Assembly: GCA_046262635.1 (NCBI GenBank)
Contig: JBHEMK010000130.1
Location: 1 to 34,752 of the forward strand
Origin: JBHEMK01 sp046262635
GTDB lineage: Bacteria > Actinomycetota > Thermoleophilia > Gaiellales > Gaiellaceae
DNA length: 34,752 nucleotides
Direction: 5' to 3'
Shown here: piece after piece, positions 31,893 to 34,752 of the stretch
Numbering within the stretch: position 1 is the first letter of the stretch
Layout: each line of letters starts with the position of its first letter
Translations under genes and position numbers: made by a program
Notes under the pieces: generated by a model
Databases searched by the model: none
The model's input: only the letters and a program-made list of their open reading frames with translations
Told to the model about the DNA's origin: nothing

Positions 31893-33485
31893 ATGCGTGA
31901 CCGCGATCACTTCAGGTGCCGGCGAATGAGGTGGTTCAGCTCGAGGGCTCAGCTCGTTCTGCTCAGCGGCCTCGTCACGCTCTTCGTGGCGGGCGCGGCT
32001 TTCGCAGCGACGCGCGGCAGAGCGTCGGCCAAGGCGGGCGTCGACACGCTCCTGATCGCAAACGCGGTCAAGGTCGACACGATTGACCCGGCGGTCAACT
32101 CCGCAAACGAAAGCATCTGGATCGACCAGAACATCTACAATCGCTTGGTTCAGTCGAACGCGGCCGGCACGGCGTTGCAGCCCGACCTCGCGAAGTCGTG
32201 GACGATCTCGAAGGACGGGCTCAAGTACACCTTCCACCTGCGGAAAGCTCGGTTCTCAGACGGCTCGCCGGAGACGGCCGAGGACGCCCGCTTCTCGATT
32301 GACCGCTCGATGAAATTCAAGGGCGGCTGGGGCTTCTTGCTCGACTCGGTCAGGAGTGTTGCCGCGCCCAACCCGCAGACGCTCGTGGTCACGTTGAAGG
32401 AGCCGCATGCGCCGCTGCTCGCCGACCTGGCGATGTATGCATACGCAATCGTGCCGGAGAAGGCGCTGAAGGCTCAGGGCGCAACATTCTTCGACCACCC
32501 GATAAGCGGTGGCCCCTTCATGGTTACGAAGCTGAACAAGGACAGCGAGATCGATCTGATGGTCAACCCGTACTGGTACGGCAAGAAACCGAACATCAAG
32601 AACGTGAAAATCACGATCGTCCCGAACGACAACTCGCGCGTCCTCCTGCTGCAGAACAAGAGCGTCGACGTGATCGAGAACCCGCCTGGGAATCTGATCG
32701 ACCAGATCAACAAGAATCCGAACCTCCAGGCTGACCTCTTCCCGTCCACGCGCGTCGACTTCATCCAGCTGGACGAGCATTTCGCGCCGTTCAAGGACAA
32801 GAACGTCCGCCTTGCCCTGAACTACGGGATCGACCGCAACGCAATCGTAAAGCTTGCGTACTCGGGCCACGCAATCGTCGCGTCCTCGTACATGCCGTAC
32901 AAGATGCAGTACTGGAACTCGTCTCTGAAGCCGTACCCCTACGATCTCGCGAAGGCGAAGGCGCTGCTCGCGAAGTCGAAGTACCCGAAGGGCTTCAACT
33001 GCTTCCTGATCGAGGTCTCGAACGATGTGGCCGGCAACGCGACCGCGGTCGTGATCAAGTCGGAGCTCGCGAAGCTCGGCATCAAGGTGGACATCAGGAC
33101 TTTCGAGCTGCTCACCGCCTATACGAAGGAGGACGGCGGACACTCACAGATGGGGCAACGTTACTGGACGAACGACATCATCGACCCCGACGAGGTGACA
33201 ACGTTCGCGGTTGACCCCAAGGGGGGAGCGAACGCTTTCAGCTCGTACTGGGGCAATGCCCGGGCGACGAAGCTCGTCCACCAGGCGCGTGCAGAGCGCT
33301 CTTCCGCGAAGCGCGCGGCGATGTACAACAGAATCCAGCGGATCGTGTACAACGAGAGCCCGTTCCTAGTGCTCGACTACAGCCCGTACCGGTACGCGCA
33401 GGGGAAGTGGGTGCACGGGTTCCACGCGAGCCCACTCGGCAACTACAACCTGTCGCTGCTTTCGTTGACGGTCGACTCGCACTAG
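31893..33485 (+). CDS. family-5 extracellular solute-binding protein (peptide/opine type)
   Basis: A 530-residue binding protein of the OppA/DppA family. Basic residues and LVLLSGLVTLFVAGAAFA form a signal peptide. Family segments: NQNIYNRL-like WIDQNIYNRLVQ, then LQPDLAKSWTISKDGLKYTFHLRKARFSDG, DHPISGGPFMV and NVRLALNYGIDRNAIVKLAY. Lysine is unusually frequent for so GC-rich a genome, which is common in exported binding proteins. ATG at 31893 follows GAGGAGGG by two bases, a short spacing; ATG at 31926 is an alternative that keeps most of the signal. The permeases follow. The ligand could be a peptide, opine, nickel complex or sugar; the nearby dehydrogenases favour an opine- or hydroxyacid-like compound. 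Confidence 0.9.
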   Translation: MRDRDHFRCRRMRWFSSRAQLVLLSGLVTLFVAGAAFAATRGRASAKAGVDTLLIANAVKVDTIDPAVNSANESIWIDQNIYNRLVQSNAAGTALQPDLAKSWTISKDGLKYTFHLRKARFSDGSPETAEDARFSIDRSMKFKGGWGFLLDSVRSVAAPNPQTLVVTLKEPHAPLLADLAMYAYAIVPEKALKAQGATFFDHPISGGPFMVTKLNKDSEIDLMVNPYWYGKKPNIKNVKITIVPNDNSRVLLLQNKSVDVIENPPGNLIDQINKNPNLQADLFPSTRVDFIQLDEHFAPFKDKNVRLALNYGIDRNAIVKLAYSGHAIVASSYMPYKMQYWNSSLKPYPYDLAKAKALLAKSKYPKGFNCFLIEVSNDVAGNATAVVIKSELAKLGIKVDIRTFELLTAYTKEDGGHSQMGQRYWTNDIIDPDEVTTFAVDPKGGANAFSSYWGNARATKLVHQARAERSSAKRAAMYNRIQRIVYNESPFLVLDYSPYRYAQGKWVHGFHASPLGNYNLSLLSLTVDSH

Positions 33486-33536
33486 GAGGATCACGCGGGG
33501 GCCGGCGCTCAGGTGCCGGCTCCCCCCTTCCCGCGC

Positions 33537-34478
33537 ATGAGGCGCTACAGCTTCCTCGGCCACCGGATCCTCCAGATGATCCCGGTCCTCGTTGGGATCA
33601 CGGTGATTACCTTCTTCCTCCTGCGCCTGATCCCGGGCGACCCCGCGCGGCAGATCCTCGGCCAGCACTACACGCCTCAGACGGGTGCCGAGCTCCGGCG
33701 AGTGCTCGGCCTCGACCGGCCGCTGTGGGACCAGTACGTGCTCTTCATGAAGCGGCTCTTCCATGGCAGCCTCGGTGAGTCGATTAACTATCAGCAGCCG
33801 ACCACGACGGTGATCTTCCAGCGGCTGCCGGCGACGCTCTTCCTCGTCGTCTACGCAGCGGTGATGGCCGCAGTGATCGCGATTCCGGTCGGCATCTACT
33901 CGGCGCTACGCAAAGGCCGCATCTTCGACCAGATCGCTCGCGTGTGGTTCCTGATCGCGTTCGCGATGCCCGCCTTCTGGCTCGGGATCATCCTAATCCT
34001 CATCTTCGCCATCCATCTGCACCTGTTCCCTGTCAACGGCTACGGCACCAGCTTCCCAGGCCATCTGCGCTACTTGTTCCTGCCGGCGCTCACGATCGCG
34101 GTGGCGTTCTCGACGATCCTCGTGCGCACGCTGCGCGCCAGCACGCTCGCCGTGCTTGCCACCGACTACGTCGATACCGCACGGATCAAGGGGATCAGCG
34201 GCTTCGCCGTCTTGCGCCGCCACGTATTTCGGAACGCGATCATCTCGCTCGTCGTCGTCTTCGGGATCAACCTCGCGTTCCTGATCAGCGGCACCGTGTT
34301 GATCGAGAACGTCTTCGGGATTCCTGGGCTCGGCCGGCTGCTCGTCGACTCGGTCTCGACACGGGATTACTCCGTTGTACAGGGCACAACGCTGATCTTC
34401 GCCTTCGTCGTCGTCACCGTGAACTTGCTCACCGACGTCGTGCATGCGGCACTCGACCCGCGAGTGTCGACGGGATGA
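33537..34478 (+). CDS. ABC transporter permease, OppB/DppB-like
   Basis: A 313-residue membrane protein with about six hydrophobic segments. ILQMIPVLVGITVITFFLLRLIPGDP at the start and LGLDRPLWDQYVLFMKRLFHGSLGES after the first helix are hallmarks of DppB/OppB. The EAA loop is around DTARIKGISGFAVLRRHVFRNA, and IENVFGIPGLGRLLVDS is a further signature. ATG at 33537 gives the usual family N-terminus; GTG at 33513 would add eight residues. The start lies 51 bp after the binding-protein stop. The TGA overlaps the ATG of the next permease (ATGA). Confidence 0.92.
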   Translation: MRRYSFLGHRILQMIPVLVGITVITFFLLRLIPGDPARQILGQHYTPQTGAELRRVLGLDRPLWDQYVLFMKRLFHGSLGESINYQQPTTTVIFQRLPATLFLVVYAAVMAAVIAIPVGIYSALRKGRIFDQIARVWFLIAFAMPAFWLGIILILIFAIHLHLFPVNGYGTSFPGHLRYLFLPALTIAVAFSTILVRTLRASTLAVLATDYVDTARIKGISGFAVLRRHVFRNAIISLVVVFGINLAFLISGTVLIENVFGIPGLGRLLVDSVSTRDYSVVQGTTLIFAFVVVTVNLLTDVVHAALDPRVSTG

Positions 34479-34752
34479 GCGCCCTCGACCCCTCGATCGC
34501 GCTGCTCGACCTGCTCGAGCGACGCGTTCGGCACCGGAACAACGCCTTCCGTCGGCGAGGATCGCTCCTTGTCGGCGCCGCCCTACTGCTGGCGGTCATC
34601 GTCGTAACGCTCGCCGCTCCGCTGATAACGAGCTATGACCCGAACCAGATCGACCCGCTGCACCCACTGGCCGCGCCGCTCGCAGCGGGACACTTCCTCG
34701 GAACCGACGCGTTCGGGCGCGACATCCTCTCCCGGATACTCTACGGCGGGCG
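34475..34752 (+). CDS. ABC transporter permease, OppC/DppC-like (cut by window edge)
   Basis: The first 92 codons of the partner permease. A hydrophilic N-terminus precedes one membrane segment (LLVGAALLLAVIVVTLAAPL), then SYDPNQIDP and the DppC/OppC hallmark HFLGTDAFGRDILSRILYGG up to the edge. ATG at 34475 overlaps the OppB stop. The remaining five or so membrane segments, and possibly an OppD-type ATPase, should lie to the right. Confidence 0.9.
   Translation, partial: MSALDPSIALLDLLERRVRHRNNAFRRRGSLLVGAALLLAVIVVTLAAPLITSYDPNQIDPLHPLAAPLAAGHFLGTDAFGRDILSRILYGG

Noticed and set aside
1..34752. CRISPR arrays, insertion sequences, integrases, phage genes or toxin-antitoxin pairs
   Set aside because: I looked for repeated spacer units, transposase motifs and terminal repeats on both strands and saw none. 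The window looks like ordinary chromosome with metabolic islands.

Overview
The window is GC-rich, densely packed bacterial chromosome with frequent GTG and TTG starts, ATGA/GTGA gene overlaps and leaderless-looking starts. Together with the gene families present (FCD-type GntR regulator, MFS-cNMP fusion, S53 peptidase, GH76), this suggests a high-GC actinobacterium, perhaps a Thermoleophilia/Gaiellales-like soil lineage. That placement is inference; no rRNA or other marker gene lies in the window.

Region 1 (about 1.7-17.7 kb, possibly to 19.1 kb) looks like one catabolic or salvage island. A forward operon encodes an acyl-CoA mutase large subunit, an epimerase and a CaiB-type CoA transferase. 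A reverse run of eight genes follows: M20 peptidase-like, M29/NicX-like metalloenzyme, M20 amidase, aldehyde dehydrogenase, TenA, zinc alcohol dehydrogenase, LLM flavin enzyme, second TenA. A GntR/FCD regulator, an HDAC-like deacetylase and a three-gene NMT1/THI5-type ABC importer complete it. An 11-bp motif, ATAY-SAK-RTAY, lies just upstream of five transcription units here, including the regulator's own gene, so I read the island as one GntR regulon. TenA, an M20 enzyme and a THI5-type importer are the known parts of thiamine-pyrimidine salvage. The added dehydrogenases, oxygenase-like enzymes, CoA transferase and mutase suggest that the imported compound may be broken down to central metabolites. 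The substrate is unproven. A terminator separates the importer from a convergent amidohydrolase that may belong to the same system.

Region 2 (about 19-27.2 kb) is looser: a UspA-like protein, a cytoplasmic subtilase paired with a GAF protein, a 62-residue acidic protein with an internal repeat, an MFS transporter fused to a cyclic-nucleotide-binding domain, a secreted M15 peptidase, a frameshifted ROK sugar kinase remnant, a secreted S53 peptidase, and two intergenic stretches of about 330 and 450 bases.

Region 3 (27.2 kb to the right edge) is a second metabolic locus built around a divergent promoter. To the left run an SDR, a D-2-hydroxyacid dehydrogenase, two tandem DUF4438 proteins (one apparently starting at CTG) and an OppF-like ATPase. 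To the right run a family-5 solute-binding protein, an OppB-like permease and an OppC-like permease cut by the window edge. It looks like uptake of a peptide- or opine-like compound linked to oxidation or reduction of a hydroxy or keto acid.

The left edge carries a GH76-type glycoside hydrolase and a possible few codons of an upstream gene.
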